A stretch of 64,000 nucleotides of DNA, from assembly GCA_013399115.1 (NCBI GenBank), contig VXAA01000915.1:479635-543634 (forward strand), in the 5' to 3' direction. Below, piece by piece: positions 12,331 through 25,500 of the stretch; within the stretch, counting starts at the first letter, position 1, and each line of letters begins with the position of its first letter. A program made the translations under genes and the position numbers. The DNA is from Anseranas semipalmata. Its lineage: Eukaryota; Chordata; Aves; Anseriformes; Anseranatidae. Under the pieces are notes generated by a model. That model was not told the DNA's origin, ran no database searches, and saw nothing but the letters and a program-made list of their open reading frames with translations.

Positions 12331-13890
12331 AAAGGAAATTTCTACCTCTCGCTCTCGTTTCCCATTTTTTTATATTGGCTTATTGTCAGGCATTAAATAT
12401 CAGACATGCCTTCTCAATGGAGAGCAGGGCTGATGTTAGCGCTGGTGAGGTAAGAGCCTGCTCGATTCCTCCTGACTGAGGCTGAGGACCACAAAGCTGC
12501 TGCAGCCCCTGCAGTCCTTCGGGAGGTGCCGCTAGCACTGTGCGGACCCGCTGATGGGAGGGCTGTAGGGCTGGCAAGCTGACTGCAGGGGAGGTGGGCT
12601 TTCGGCTGCCCTCTGGGACAGGGGACGCTGAGCCGGGATTTAGTGGCACGTGAAGGCAGGCTGCTGGATAGGTTGTTTACTTAGTGCAAGTTTGCTGATC
12701 TTTATTTTTCCTCTTTGACAAACGAGGATTGCCACAGATTCAGGCAAATTCTGTTTAATTTATGCAACTTATAATGCTTATGAGCACCTACCATTGACTG
12801 AAAGTACTTTCGTAAGAGTTAGCAGGCTATGTCTTAAACGTGGCAAGTATATACTCTGAAATCTGGATTTTTAACTCCATTTCTCTGTGCTTTCCTAGCA
12901 TGTGTGCCCTGATGTGAATAAATTATGAGATTCCTATTAAATTATAGTTTAGAGAATTGGAAGCTTAAAAAATATAGTTTTATTAATGTAAATAAGGTAT
13001 GTAATTCAGGTTGTTATGCAAGAAGTTGTGAATATATTTTCTTTTAAAAATGTTTCCAGATTTTCCTTTATCATATGTCAAGTATACATTATCATCATGA
13101 CTGACCTTTTTTTAAAAAGAAAAAAAGTACATTTTTCTGTTTAGTTATTTGACCTAACAAAATAGAATTTTTTTTCAAGGGGAATTTAAAATTAACCATT
13201 GAGGTTCTAATTGCAACAACCAAAATTTACAACCATTTTTTATAAGCATACACAATAGCTCCTGTGATTTCATCTGTTACTGGGGTGGAATATAAGAACA
13301 AGAAGCCACCTACAAAAACTGGGTTGCACAGCAAGCACCCCAGAACAAGGTGATTTCTTCATCACGATCTTTTCCGTTGCACATAGTGGTAGAAGTATAA
13401 ACCAGTTCCAGGAAAAAAAAAAAAAGCATACATTCTGTAATGTCAGTAATGTCACAGATAAGTTACTTAGTTCTATTTAACATGATTACTTATCTTTAAT
13501 AATATAAATTTCCAAGTATTTTGTCTTTTATATAATCCCAAACAAACTGAAATGTCTCCAATCCTGGAAATTGAACTAAAGTCATGCTTGTCAAATTCTT
13601 CTGATCAAATGTCTTTATATTGGATTTTATCATTTAAAATTGTAATGGTAGTAATATTGCAGTATTTGTAAGAAAGATAATAAATCAATTTAAGTAAAAC
13701 AACTGTTTGAGATGATTGCATTGAGAAATTAGTACTGTTGTATTTGGTTAAGTTTTAAACTACCCCAGGAAGAATGGATGATGCTAAAGTGCATCACAAC
13801 AGTTTCCTATTTAAGGGGTTTGCATTGTCCATGGTAAGTAACTTCTCTTTTTCTCCTTTTGTTTTTTTGTTTTTTTCCTAAACTTTCCAG

Positions 13891-14096
13891 GTAAAAGTAC
13901 TCCTGTAAGCCACCTTGGGTCTTCAGATTTTCCCAAGCCCCATGATCCATTCCAGCCATTTGGGGCTGACAGCAGTGACCCGTTTCAGAGTAAAAAGGGG
14001 TTTGGGGACCCATTTAGTGGAAAAGATCCATTTGCTCCCTCCTCTTCAAGTAAAACTTCTAAAGACTCTTCCTTGGGGTTTGCAGACTTCAGCTCT
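13891..14096 (+). CDS. EPS15L1: EPS15L1 coding exon, four DPF motifs
   Basis: A 206-base exon, acceptor CTTTCCAG, donor TCT|GTAAGT. It completes the split Gly codon and encodes [20 protein letters not shown], then [20 protein letters not shown], then [20 protein letters not shown] and [12 protein letters not shown] occurs four times (HDPFQ, SDPFQ, GDPFS, KDPFA), making eight in the visible part of the protein. A second FADFS motif closes the exon. If the donor is not used, the frame continues Val-Ser-stop into the intron, and two AATAAA signals follow within 180 bases, suggesting an alternative short C-terminus. Confidence 0.95.
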
Positions 14097-17000
14097 GTAA
14101 GTTAAGTTCATTGTCTCTGAGCAAACCACTTTCTGCTCTGCTTGCAGCAATCTCTTGGGTTTTTGTTTTAACTGCAAACCTACTGTTCACTGGCTTCTGT
14201 CTCTTAGTACCTTCATGCTGTCCTCATTGTTTTTGTATTAATATTTCTGTAATAAAAAGGCATTCTTTCAATAAAAAAGAAGTTTTGAGTTTCATACTAA
14301 ATTTTGAAGGGTTTATTTGCATTTAAATTATTTTAGTACAGTGTGCCTTTACTCACAAATTCTTTGTAGCAGAATCTGTGTATTGTTTTTGTTGCATGGA
14401 GGCTATTTTGTAAACTGATTTTTGGGAGCCAATGATGTAAAGATTCAAAAATAATTGTTGAAGACATTTATATAGCAATTTCACCATATCCTGAGAAGTA
14501 AATCCTTAAAGGGAAAGATTCCATAAGTATTTGTATTTGTTGTGAAAAAAGTTCTGACAATCCTGTCACAATGTTTGCTGTATACAATGGAATGTGATCA
14601 TAAGGATACATAAACAAGACAGAGGTTGAAAATTTAGCTGTTGAATTTTGTTCCAGTTACTAGTATTGTAGAAAAGCCCTTGTTAGACAAAAAGAAAAAG
14701 AATTGTTTTGTAGAACTAATACAGAAACAGCCATATTGCACTCCAGAAGGCAGTATCGGAAGGTGAAGCCAAGTACTCATTCATTAAAAAATATCCAGGT
14801 TTCTGAAAGCCTGGCTTTGTTTTAAGTGCTGGAAGGTATGTTATTGAATTGGAAATCATTGTAAATATAGTAGTAGCATGGTTCTTATGGCTTCCACAAG
14901 TAGGTAGAAATCTGTTCCATCCACAGCTTCAGGCTTCTTCTTTCATGTGTTTTTTTTCTGTCACATTGCCATGCAGTGAAATTGCCAACTTAATCTTTAC
15001 TTAACTCTGACGGACACAGTTCGGTGTTCAGCAAGTGGAGATCTTTAAGCTGAACTTTTCAGGTTGATGTTTTTTTAATGTTTTCCCCTGATTCGTAAAT
15101 GTGTATCACTTTCCTATTTGATATTGTTAGTCGAGGTCATCTGTGCATACTTTTAGCTGGCCTCAGTGCTTTAATTTATCTATGATACTGAAGATGTCAA
15201 AGATGAAGATATTATGTATGCTTTACCACAGTTAGTATTAGCCTGTTGAATTTGGTGCACAGTTAAATTCTGTGATTGTATACAAAATGGTGACAATTCT
15301 TAATAAAAATAAGACGCAAAACTTGCTTTATCTGAAATTTCTTGAACACCACCTACTTTCATCCTTGAATGAAAGACAAGGAATTGAATGGAATGACTGT
15401 TTCCCAGCTATTATTGTCTTATTTACAGACTGCATTTCTTAAGTTGAGTGGCTTATGCTGATTGATTGTATCAAATGATTAACCAAAATCTCTGATCCCT
15501 ATCCCAATGGGTGCTCTAGTGTTTAATTCTCTGTGCCATCAAGTTTCCAGGAGGTGAGATTAACTTTAAAAGATGAGGAAAAAGTAGGAAAAATGAGATC
15601 TTGAGTAGCAGCCACTTTTAACTATTGTTAGGTGGCACTTCATCCAATAAAATTAATTTTTAATTTATTCTGTGAGTTGCTTTCTACTGCTGTAAGAACA
15701 AAAAAAAAATGTTAACTGAATTTGATTGAGAAGAGAGACTTGTTTCCCAGTTCTTTTCAGTGTTTATTTTTTGCTTGCCTATAACAATTATGTTGCTACA
15801 CTTGATAATTCCTAATCCTTCTGTATGAAGTCTTAAGCATACTGGTTTAGTTTACCTTGTAATCAGGAAAAATAGTGTGCTTGTCTTCAAGTGTTCTTTG
15901 GGAAACTTTGCTCATAATGGAAATCAAAAGCAATTTTACTTTCAGAAGGTATTTTGACATACACTTTGAGTCCATGGAATCTGAGAACAGATTCTTAGAA
16001 TAATGCAGGTTTGAATAATTGAGTAACCTGACTTTTTATTGCAATTCTTTACTGTTGAAAAGAAATAACATGAGGACCTTCACTAGTTTTTAGCAGCACT
16101 CTAGAAAGTATGGCTTTTTTGGAGATGTTGGCCAAATCACGCACCCAGAGTTCAAGTATATTCTCATTGCATTCTTAACTTCTCTACTGGCACTAAATAC
16201 AGCTCTTTGGAACAAAACAAAATCTTTTGGTAGCTCATGTTTCAGGTATTTCTAGGTTCCAGCTTCAATTTACAGAACAACAAGAAAAACAATATTAGCC
16301 TGAAGAAAGCATTTAAATTCCCCAAAAGCAGAGCATTCAGAACCAAGATGATCTTTTTCTCTTAATATAAACTTGTAATTTAGTAAACACAAGTCAGTGT
16401 AGCATTTTTGTATTTCATTAATTTTGCTGTAGAGTCTGCTGTTTTCCTCATTTATGCATTGGGTCTGACTGTACTTCTGAAAAAAAGATGCGAGAGTTCT
16501 TATGAAATGGCAGATATGTGATACATATTTATAGACTTATTGAAACAGGGACATATGCAAAAAAAAGAAGTTATTGTTTTAAATGATTTGTAACTGAGTT
16601 AGATGACCTTTTTATAGGCCATCTGTGCAAGAATCAGTGGCCAGAATGAATTGTTTCACTAATGGTCAGAGTTATGCTCCTGAAAATTTTACTTCATACT
16701 AACTCTTTGTAACAAGGCACATCCAGATTTGTTTCCAACTTTTTTTTTTACTCAGCCCTTTCTAGCCACAAAAATATAACTTGTGTATCATAAACAAGTC
16801 ATAAGTTGGACTGTCATAAGCTTTGGAAGATTTATCCAAAGATACAAGCTATATAAGTAAATCTGTTCTCTCAGCGTTAAAGAAGAAAAGACACCCCAGA
16901 GCATTTGACCAAAGCTTATTGTATTTCTGAAAATACTGAAAATAACTGTTTTTCTCAGTCCTAGCTATAGGATATGCTTTTTGAATCCTTGGAAAGTCGA

Positions 17001-18675
17001 GAAGTCCTACTTCCATTTGAGTCTGTCTTCACTATATCTTGGAAAAAATCTATTTAAAATTCTAGTGAGAACTTAAATCTTACCTGTCAGCTGAAAATAT
17101 TTAAAGTAGTAATGATAGTAGAATTTCTTCATTTTAAAAGGAAAATATCGAATGTGTGGTACTTTCATTGTATGTCAATAACATTGAATGCAAAGGTCCT
17201 CATATAAATTTTGATGGCACTGAAAGCAGAGGGTTTGTTTGAAGAACAAAGTAACTTTAAAATTGTCCTCTTTTTTGCATCAAATCATCTTGATTTTGCA
17301 GGTATTGTGAGAAATAAAATGAGGAACTGCGAGCATCCAGAAGCATACAGATAAAGCATAATTTAACTAGAGTAAATGTGAATTGGACTTAGGTTTCAAC
17401 AAATACAAATATACATATTTATTTAAAAATATGAATTATAGATGCAATGCAGAATGGAAAAGGCAAAGGTAGGGGCATTCATGTAGTACATACGCAGCTA
17501 GGCGTAGGTCTGTTACTTAAAGTTGCATTTAAAATTGGGTTCAGTATTTCAAGCTTGTCTAGGAAGGAGTAGCCTTACCAGCTAGTGCAGTGGCATAGTT
17601 TGCTGTGCTCAAAGTTGCAATGTTAAGGACCATACGGTAATTTTTGCAGTGTACATTCAGTTCAAATTAAACTATACATTCCATGTAGTTCTCTCTCCCA
17701 GGAGGGCAAAAAAAAAAAAAAACACACATTTTCCTGAACGTTTAAAAAAAAGATAGAACAAAGCAAATTTTAGAAGTGGGATATAACGCAAACATTTGCG
17801 TGCACCTCTGCCAACACTTCTGCTAACATCATCCTGGTTGGTGAATGCTAAAATTAAACAGTAACAGATTGTATTTTATATTTAAATTGTTACTTAAATA
17901 TTTTTATAGTACTTTATGTAGAAAGTTTAAGCAAACAAACTTTTGCATACTTCAACGGTAAATACCGGGCCATAATTTTGGAACAGTTTTGTTGCAGTGT
18001 ACTTAGAAGTGTTTTGGGAAGCTCAAACAGGCTTAGAAGCTCAACGTTAAAACGTGTTATATTTCCTTAGTGTTTTCTGCTGAAGTAAATTGGATTCTCT
18101 TACATTATTTCTTACTGGAAAAACTCTGTCTGTATTTTATGAACAGTTACAGAAGCACTTTTTGTAACTATTGATTGGTTGATGAAACTTCCCACAAATC
18201 AGCAGTCTCCAGAGTCATTATTGAAGCCCCTCACCCTTAGCAGGAAATACTACAATAAAACTCAGCAATGGAGTTGCACAAGAGTAAATAACTCTTGGTT
18301 TGACCAGCTAAAAGCTAACAAATTTACTACTCTTAAAAATGGACGTAGGTTGCTATGCTCCCAAACCACTAACTTCTGTGTTTGTGGGGGTTTTGTTTGG
18401 CTCCAGTCTTCTGGCCATTTTCATACACAACTGAGAGATGGATGCAGGGGCGTGCAGCCCAGATGGGCTAGTTCTCTGGTGGGAGGAGGAAGACATTAAG
18501 GAGAGAAATGAAAGGATGAAGTGAGGAAATAAGTGAATTTTTATCTTAGTCCAGAAGAACTACCGTAGGACAGCTTGGTATACTTGATTCATGTATTTAA
18601 TGAGTCTGATTCATTTTATTTTTCTACAGGCTTTTGGGTAAATTTATTAATTCATTTTCCATTTTCATTTTTTAG
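14097..18675 (+). other. EPS15L1: EPS15L1 last intron
   Basis: A 4.6 kb AT-rich intron from GTAAGT to TTTTTAG. It starts with a potential alternative terminal exon (Val-Ser-stop, polyadenylation signals at 14251-14275). The rest shows no recognisable gene or well-preserved repeat. The longest frame (18179-18499, 106 codons) has no family resemblance. Confidence 0.7.
14251..14275 (+). terminator. EPS15L1: Candidate intronic polyadenylation signals of EPS15L1
   Basis: AATAAA occurs at 14251-14256 and again at 14270-14275, 155-180 bases after the donor of the preceding exon. A UGUA element lies just upstream (near 14249), and a GT-rich stretch (GTTTTGAGTTT) lies just downstream. Together with the in-frame stop two codons after the donor, this would give a short transcript lacking the UIM exon. 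Use is inferred. Confidence 0.5.
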
Positions 18676-18822
18676 TTTGGAAATGAAGAACAGCAACTGG
18701 CTTGGGCAAAGCGCGAGAGTGAAAAAGCAGAGCAAGAAAGACTAGCTCGGTTGCGGAGACAAGAACAAGAAGACCTTGAGTTGGCTATTGCACTCAGTAA
18801 GGCTGATATGCCAAACTCTTAG
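18676..18822 (+). CDS. EPS15L1: EPS15L1 terminal coding exon with two ubiquitin-interacting motifs
   Basis: The last coding exon, acceptor TTTTTAG, stop TAG at 18820-18822. It encodes FGNEEQQLAWAKRESEKAEQ, ERLARLRRQEQEDLELAIAL and SKADMPNS. Two UIMs fit the pattern of an acidic patch, then Leu-x-x-Ala-x-x-x-Ser: EEQQLAWAKRESEKAE and QEDLELAIALSKAD. In the Eps15 family these bind ubiquitinated cargo and drive monoubiquitination of the adaptor itself at clathrin-coated pits. The exons from base 2 to here sum to 603 coding bases, 200 residues plus stop, with no frameshift. Confidence 0.96.
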   Translation, partial: FGNEEQQLAWAKRESEKAEQERLARLRRQEQEDLELAIALSKADMPNS

Positions 18823-21800
18823 AGGTTGTTTGGCTCTACCCTGTCCAAGTGAAACCTTTGAACATGGCTTTTATAGAATACTAAATTCTTGTTTCATGTT
18901 GTGAAAATAATTCTAGTCACCTTCAACTCTAAACAAGACTGGCTGGTTAAATCAAACTGGGCTGTGTAGCTTTTCAAGTGCGCAATATGCAGGAAACACT
19001 GTATAAGCTGTATTATATGTTCTAGATAAAATTTACTGCTTGTAAGAAATTTAACACATGATCTTAAGATACTGAGAGCAAAGTTTCTTTATCTTGAAGA
19101 CAACGTTGCATATAGAAAACAGCAACTTGTGAACCTGGCTTTTTACCTGACTTCCATTGTTTTTTGAGGCTGCAGTATGAATTTCAAAGAAAACGTTATA
19201 AAAAGATATTTATAGAATTAGCCTTTCAGTTGTTACATTTATTTAATTATTCATAGTAGGCTAATGAGTATGTTACCTATGTCAAAGTCTTCAGCATAAA
19301 TTCATTATTAGATATTCCCTTTTTTTCCAGGATATATGGCTTTTATGAAAGAATCTGGCAATTTATATATGATGAATACAAACATAGTGAAGTGTATAAA
19401 ATATTTCAAATTTGAAACCTCTGAATGAGTAGTTTTTCTTATTTAAACACTTATTTGCATTGGGTTTTAATTGTAGGCAATGTTGTAAAAGCAGGAGTTA
19501 ATTTAGCTGTAGTAAACTGGACAAATGATGGTTTGGCAATTAAATAACTAGGTAAAATCGTGCTTTATCTCATAAGCAAATGTGGTTACAGGATTGTGGT
19601 AAAAGTTTGAGTTCTTTCATGTAAAATCAAGCGATTGAAAACTTAGCAAGGTTGAGCTGAGTTCTCCCCCTACAAGTCATTTTACTCTCTTGCTTCGTCT
19701 GCCAGAACACAGATCATATTACTTGTGTTATCCAACTGACTGTGTGCGATGGTCTTTACCTCTGTTTCTTTAATTCCACCTATCTTATACTATGGGGTTA
19801 CAGATAAAACATTATTTAGCTGAAATAAGACCAAGTTCAAACAGATTTTTGTTTGCAAAATATGCGTTCATGCATAAATGATAGAAGCACTGGTAGTCTG
19901 GATTGGCTTTAAAATATGTCTTGCAGTAGTAAGTCCAAGTAGGAACAGATTTTATATACACCTGTAGAACTCAATACTTCTACCTGCTAAGGATAATGCG
20001 ATGTGTTTTACATGTCATATATAAAATAAGTCCTTATGATAAATCTGTGAATTATTTACTTACTAAAATGCCTTTTCTGATGATTACAGGAATTCTAAAA
20101 CTTCAGTTGTCTTTGCCTTGGACTTTTATGTCTAAATAGTGTAGGCATCTAGCGCATTTTTTTTAAATGTCCTTAACGTCCATCTGCTTTCCTATCCTTG
20201 GTTCTGTAGGAATACAAACCAGCTACTTAACATTCTTTGTTTTTACTGATGCAGCCATTATCTTGTAACATTTTCTCTATTTTCTGGAAAATGTGCTATT
20301 CCTTGTCATTGTTAATGTATTTATATTTTTTATGCCCTTGCTTCCTTACTTTTATTTCTTATAATACCATGAAAAATGCCTGTTCACTGAATGAAAGCAA
20401 TCTCCTCGTTCTATTGTAATTGCCTTATTCTGGATGCTTTCCTTGCACAGAGATAAGAATCAGATTGGATTATTTTAGTCTTATTAGTAGTTTTCAATTC
20501 TGAAACATCACTAAAACATAACATTGGTTGTCTCAGGATTTTGTCAATAGCTATATGGGTGAGTGCATGTCTGTGTGTGCATTCACACGCACGTGTGCAC
20601 ATCCATTCATTTACATATGCAGCAATACATAAGACAAAACCGAAAACCCCTATCTCAAAATGCAGTTTTAGGAGTCACAGTGCCCTGTTTTCTGTGTGTC
20701 TCCTGTGCTACCGGTACTACAAATAATGTGAATCTTTAATTTGCCTCAGAAGGGGGAGAAGACACATCCTAGTATCAAAACAACCATGTGATGATTTTTA
20801 GTACCTTTTTTAAATGAACCCTTGTGAATGCGTTAGGATTTCTAATTTTACAGAATCTGGTTTGCCTTTCCTTCCCTTCCCATTGTAATAATATTTCTCT
20901 AAAATATGCCAGATTAAATGATCAAACGTATTAAAACGTCAACAAATACTCTTTTCTGTTGCTTTACAGGACTTAAAGTCTCTGAAAGCAAACTTGGTCT
21001 GTCTATGGCTAACATGAGATAAAACTTGCTGTGAAAGAGCAATTTTCATAATTAAATGGCTGCAGTGCAGGATTCTCAGTGAAGTTAAATTGTATTCATG
21101 ACTGAGATTCTCCTTTTCATTTTCACTTGGGCATGAGTCTTTGTAGTGTCTCTTCTGCTATAATAAAACCCCATTTATATGTAGTGCCATTTTAGAAAGG
21201 AAAACCACTTTTGGACTACTACTTGGATGATGTCACTCCGGTGGGACAGGTTGGATGAGCTAAATAGCTTGATTCATTTTCTGTGTTATGTACCATAACA
21301 AGACTTTCTGCTGCTTTGTCAGTGCTTCGAAATATTGTAATTTATAATGCTTCTCAGGCAATGAGTCGGTGTTTTCAAGATGTTGAGCAGGAAGCCAGAA
21401 ATGTGAATTAATTTAGCATTCCACATAGTGATAGAACTAATTGCTTATTTTCCTGTTTTCTTCTGGATTCATTCTCCATATTTGCTTGGATAATAACAGA
21501 AGATCAAGCAAATTAGCAAGGGCAGAACATGTCCTCTATGCACAGTGTATAAAATCTAGTAACCTTAGGTTTACTGAAACACTTTTGATTCAAAATTTTA
21601 GGCACTGCAGTAGAGGAAAACTTAGCTGTTATTTCTCCCCGTTGTATTTAATACAATTTCCTCTGTAAAAAGGTACATTGCCTACATCTTCCCTTATGCT
21701 TGTAACTTAGTGTTTTGTATAACAACTGCACTTGTTCTTCTAAGACAAAAGTTTTTCGCAAGGCGTTGATCTTATTCTTCCTCCAGAACAGTGAAATTTA

Positions 21801-21894
21801 AAGCACAAATAGGTCTTTTGCTATTTGGGCAGATAAAATATGTACAATGCAAGATATATAAAATGTGAGTATACACGATGCATATACAGTGTAC

Positions 21895-22110
21895 ATTATG
21901 AGATCCATATTATTTGTGTGTGTATATATATATAGTGTATTGTATAATGTAATAATAGTGTGTGTATATACTATATATGTCCACATACTATGTTTAGTAT
22001 ATAGTTACTTGTGCTGTACATAAAATGTGTATATACAATGAATATGTAGAATATGCATATATATTCTATATATTAACGTTTGTGTGTATGTATGTATTCT
22101 CTGTAGAGAG
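21895..22110. repeat. TA/TG-rich low-complexity tract
   Basis: Repeated interrupted TATATA, TGTGTA and ATATAC blocks. This is an imperfect dinucleotide-derived tract that could form AT-rich hairpins. Confidence 0.75.
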
Positions 22111-22473
22111 ATGGATACAGAAATGGAATCTATACAGAAACACAGATTAGATCATGGCTCTTAGAATTTCAAAGTTCTGGTGAAAGAAAAAAAAGGAGGA
22201 ATGACTACTACTAATAAATTTGTTTCAAGATGACTTTCATTGGCATGAAAAACTGTGTTCACTAGTTGTGCCATGTGTAAGAGAGAAACCTGGCAGAAAG
22301 TAGGTATCATCTGCACTGGCTGTGATTTCATTCTTTCGAGTTTTTCAAGTGTCTTTTTGAAATGTAGGCTTAATTTCTGATCTTCTTGCATGTGTGGGTC
22401 ATATGATGTCAACTTTTTCTCAGGCTGAGGCAATGATTTTTCTCCTACGTTTGCTTGTATTTCACTTCTTCCC

Positions 22474-22511
22474 NNNNNNNNNNNNNNNNNNNNNNNNNNN
22501 NNNNNNNNNNN
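22474..22511. other. Assembly gap (38 N)
   Basis: Unresolved bases. Reading frames crossing this gap are not interpretable. Confidence 0.99.
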
Positions 22512-25500
22512 AGGCACACACTAAGGTGGAAAACGTGTTTTTCTTGCCTCATTCTGGTTATAGAGGTTGCACATAATTGTCATCTGGATTTCAGTTCTGT
22601 TTTTCCTCTATTTCCACCTAAGCTTTTACTTCAGGAGGAATGACTATCCATTGCATTCTTGGCTTTGAGGAAAGAATGGAGGTGATTCTACTTTCTTCTT
22701 GGATAAATTATTAGACTCTGTGGTACATTGAGCAATCACAAAGAGTTTAGTAGACTTTTATAGTGGCACGTGTATTTTATACAGAGTACCGTCACTGCTA
22801 GAATGACTCATGGAAAACCATGAATTGCATACAGCACTGAGGCACAACAGTTAAAACAGGAAAGACAGACAATTTTTCACATTGAACCTACGCATGCAAA
22901 CGTTGCATGTAGGACAGATAATGAATTATCTGCATATTCCTTTATAGACCAGTATGTTCACATTTGCCTCAAGTGGGTTCCCTAAAACATAGTCAAATGC
23001 TCTTGTTGTAAAACATACTAGTCATTCTGCAATAAAAACAGATGCTCATAAAAGTAGTACTTCTATAATACTGCTGTATGAAATATTTTTATATTGGCAA
23101 ATTTTTCCTTATGAAATCTCTGCCCTATGAGGATCATCTGTCCTTACTGTATTATGTTTCATGTAATGTGCTCTCAAAGCGTAGGAAATTCCAAGCTGTG
23201 TCTGACTGTATAACCTTTTTTTTTAATTCCTGTCTGTGAAATCTGTTGTCAGAAATGTTGTAGGAATCATTTTGTTGTCTTATGCTGAAAGATAATGCAC
23301 TTTTCTTGGATTCTTCTTAATCCTTTTGGGGTTACTATTTCTTCTTTAGTGTTTCTCCATTGAGAAGGGTATTTATTCTGTAGAACCAAGGCCCAAGGAA
23401 TTTTGGTCCAAGTAGAATTGTTCCTTTCCCTCACGTAAGAGTTTGATTTCTGCCTTCTTCTGTGTTTTATTCCTCCCTCTCAGGAATTTCACTTCTGTTT
23501 AATTCTAATGTTGAGTATGAACTTCATTAAAGTGAATTATCTATGCTAATAATGATCTAGTTCAAATATCTTCCTACACCAGAGGAACAGCCAAGTTTTT
23601 GTTGTGTGTCAACCATTGCATCTCTCTGTAGACTGCACAGCAAACACCTTTTCTTAGAAAGGAATTTTGCTTGGAGTATGGTGGAATCATAGAAGATTTA
23701 TTTTTAGAGTAAATATGTTAACTATTATTCATTGACACATTTGTTTGATCAGTTGATATACTGTTCTTTTTACTTGAAAGTTTTATAAATAAAGGCTAAT
23801 TTGTTATAAAATGGAATTTTCATTTTTCCAACTTCTGCCTTTCCCTCTTAAGCTTAACTTTAAAAGAAAGACTCCTAGTGAATATGGTTCCTTCTGCTGT
23901 TACAATTATCAAGAGTGCTCTTTTGGTGTCCCTTTTAATATGACTTTCTTTAGTCTGACCTAAAAAAGGTGGGAACATAAAGTGGAAACTGCAATGTTGA
24001 CCTAAATTTGACTAATATCTCCAAATATGTACATTATCATAGTTATATTTATCTTTTGACTATCATAACAAATTGAAAGAAAGGTATTTTAATTTTAACC
24101 CATCTTGTGCTTATTGTTTAATATAATAAGAGAAATGTTATTGTTTAATATAATAAATGAAAAGTTACTTTTTGGAGCTCTGAGACTTCGGCAATCTTTC
24201 TTTACTTTTTTGTCCATGATTTCATAAGCTCTTGTGTCAAACTCGTGAATCTTGCTTAGAAAAACTGCTTTATTCTCGGTGTTGAGATCTTTTTTTCTTT
24301 TTTCCTCCTTTTGGCGGGTGCCCTCGGCACACTGCTTTTCCTTCTGTCCTCGCCTTTCCTCCGTGTCCCAAGCGCGTTTGGTCTGTACTGACCAGTCAGA
24401 AAATCCAACACCGCACCCTTTCCAAAACAATTTGTGTGCCGCAATGCTAAACATCCAGGCAATTTGCACTGGGAGGGGTTACAGAGATCACCAGAGACAA
24501 ACCCTTTCTGCTCAGTGGAAAAACACACCTCACCATCATACTATTCTGCATTATTCACTTTGACTCATTATGCTCCCATGTGTTTGTTTTATTTACTCTG
24601 CTTCTGCACACATTGGCATGGTTAACTACAGCTTGCCAAAGCAGGTTTATCTTGAAATTGCTCTCCAGCAATATTTTTTTCATACGTTGATGTTTTGAAG
24701 CCAGGATTTTGCTATAGCATGTCACAAACAGATGCAACTTCCTACCCAAGTTCTTTCATCATGTAATTCTACCTCTTCCCTCACAAAAAAAAAAAAAAAA
24801 AAAAGTGGGCCACAGCTCGGTGTTTCGCTCCTGCTCGGTTTTTGGAATCTGACCTATACACCATCCTAACCCTAACACTTCTCCAAATCGTTGCCTGATC
24901 TGCATTATCCGTGCCTAATCTGAAAGGCCTCCAGGTTCCAGGCAGCGTGCAGACCCAGTCGGTCCTTCGTCGAGGAAGGGAGAAAACCGTACTCATCCCT
25001 CTGTGGGAAGAAACATTTACAAGTGGAAACGTAAAAGAACCCTAAGCTACAAGCCCAGCTGTTAAACCTCAAAAGCAAATGTGGCGTTTGTTGCCTGGAC
25101 CTAAATGCGCCCCAAGACCAGCAGGTATTGTGGAAGTCAAAGCTCTCCGAGCCCTTGCTGCCATCCCTGCCACGGGAGCTGCAGTCCCATTTTGCTCTGG
25201 GGGAGGCTGCCAGGAGACAATTGCTGAATCTCCTGTCTGCTGTACGTGACTGAATTTAGTCACTCTGAACAGTTTTTACCTCCTGTCTGGTTCTAGGGTG
25301 CCGATTTTTCTCGCAAAGGCAGTATGAGCATTTTCTTAATTTAATGACCGCAATTATAACTTTTTATTGGTGCTGATACAGCATCTCTTACAAACACTGT
25401 ACCCTTCCCTATTGATGAATTCTCATAACGCTCTTTGCCAACTGCAAGCATAATGCATTTTGGCTGTTTAACTTCTCATAAATGTTGTCCTCAATCACAG

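Larger units (their letters stand above)
2053..13890 (+). other. EPS15L1: EPS15L1 large intron (11.8 kb)
   Basis: An AT-rich intron between two solid exons. It contains A-runs (2400-2418, 3808-3826), an (AAT)n tract at 5634-5661, a degenerate tRNA-headed SINE relic near 6866-6925, and an inverted pair of CR1 fragments at 11650-12330 followed by a GC-richer patch at 12400-12650. Reading frames here are short and lack family resemblance. No additional EPS15L1 exon was recognised. Confidence 0.7.
18823..23815 (+). other. EPS15L1: EPS15L1 3'UTR and downstream flank
   Basis: AT-rich sequence after the stop without credible coding potential. Candidate polyadenylation signals on this strand are ATTAAA at 19539, AATAAA at 21162-21167 and AATAAA at 23788-23793; the last is followed by a T-rich stretch. 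Which is used, and so where the 3'UTR ends, cannot be decided from sequence. A TA/TG-rich tract lies at 21895-22110 and an assembly gap at 22474-22511. Confidence 0.5.

Noticed and set aside
24785..24804. Long A-run as the tail of a processed pseudogene
   Set aside because: The sequence before it shows no recognisable coding or transcript match and no target-site duplication was evident.
24866..24875. Telomere-like TAACCCTAAC
   Set aside because: Fewer than two units, so not an interstitial telomeric array.
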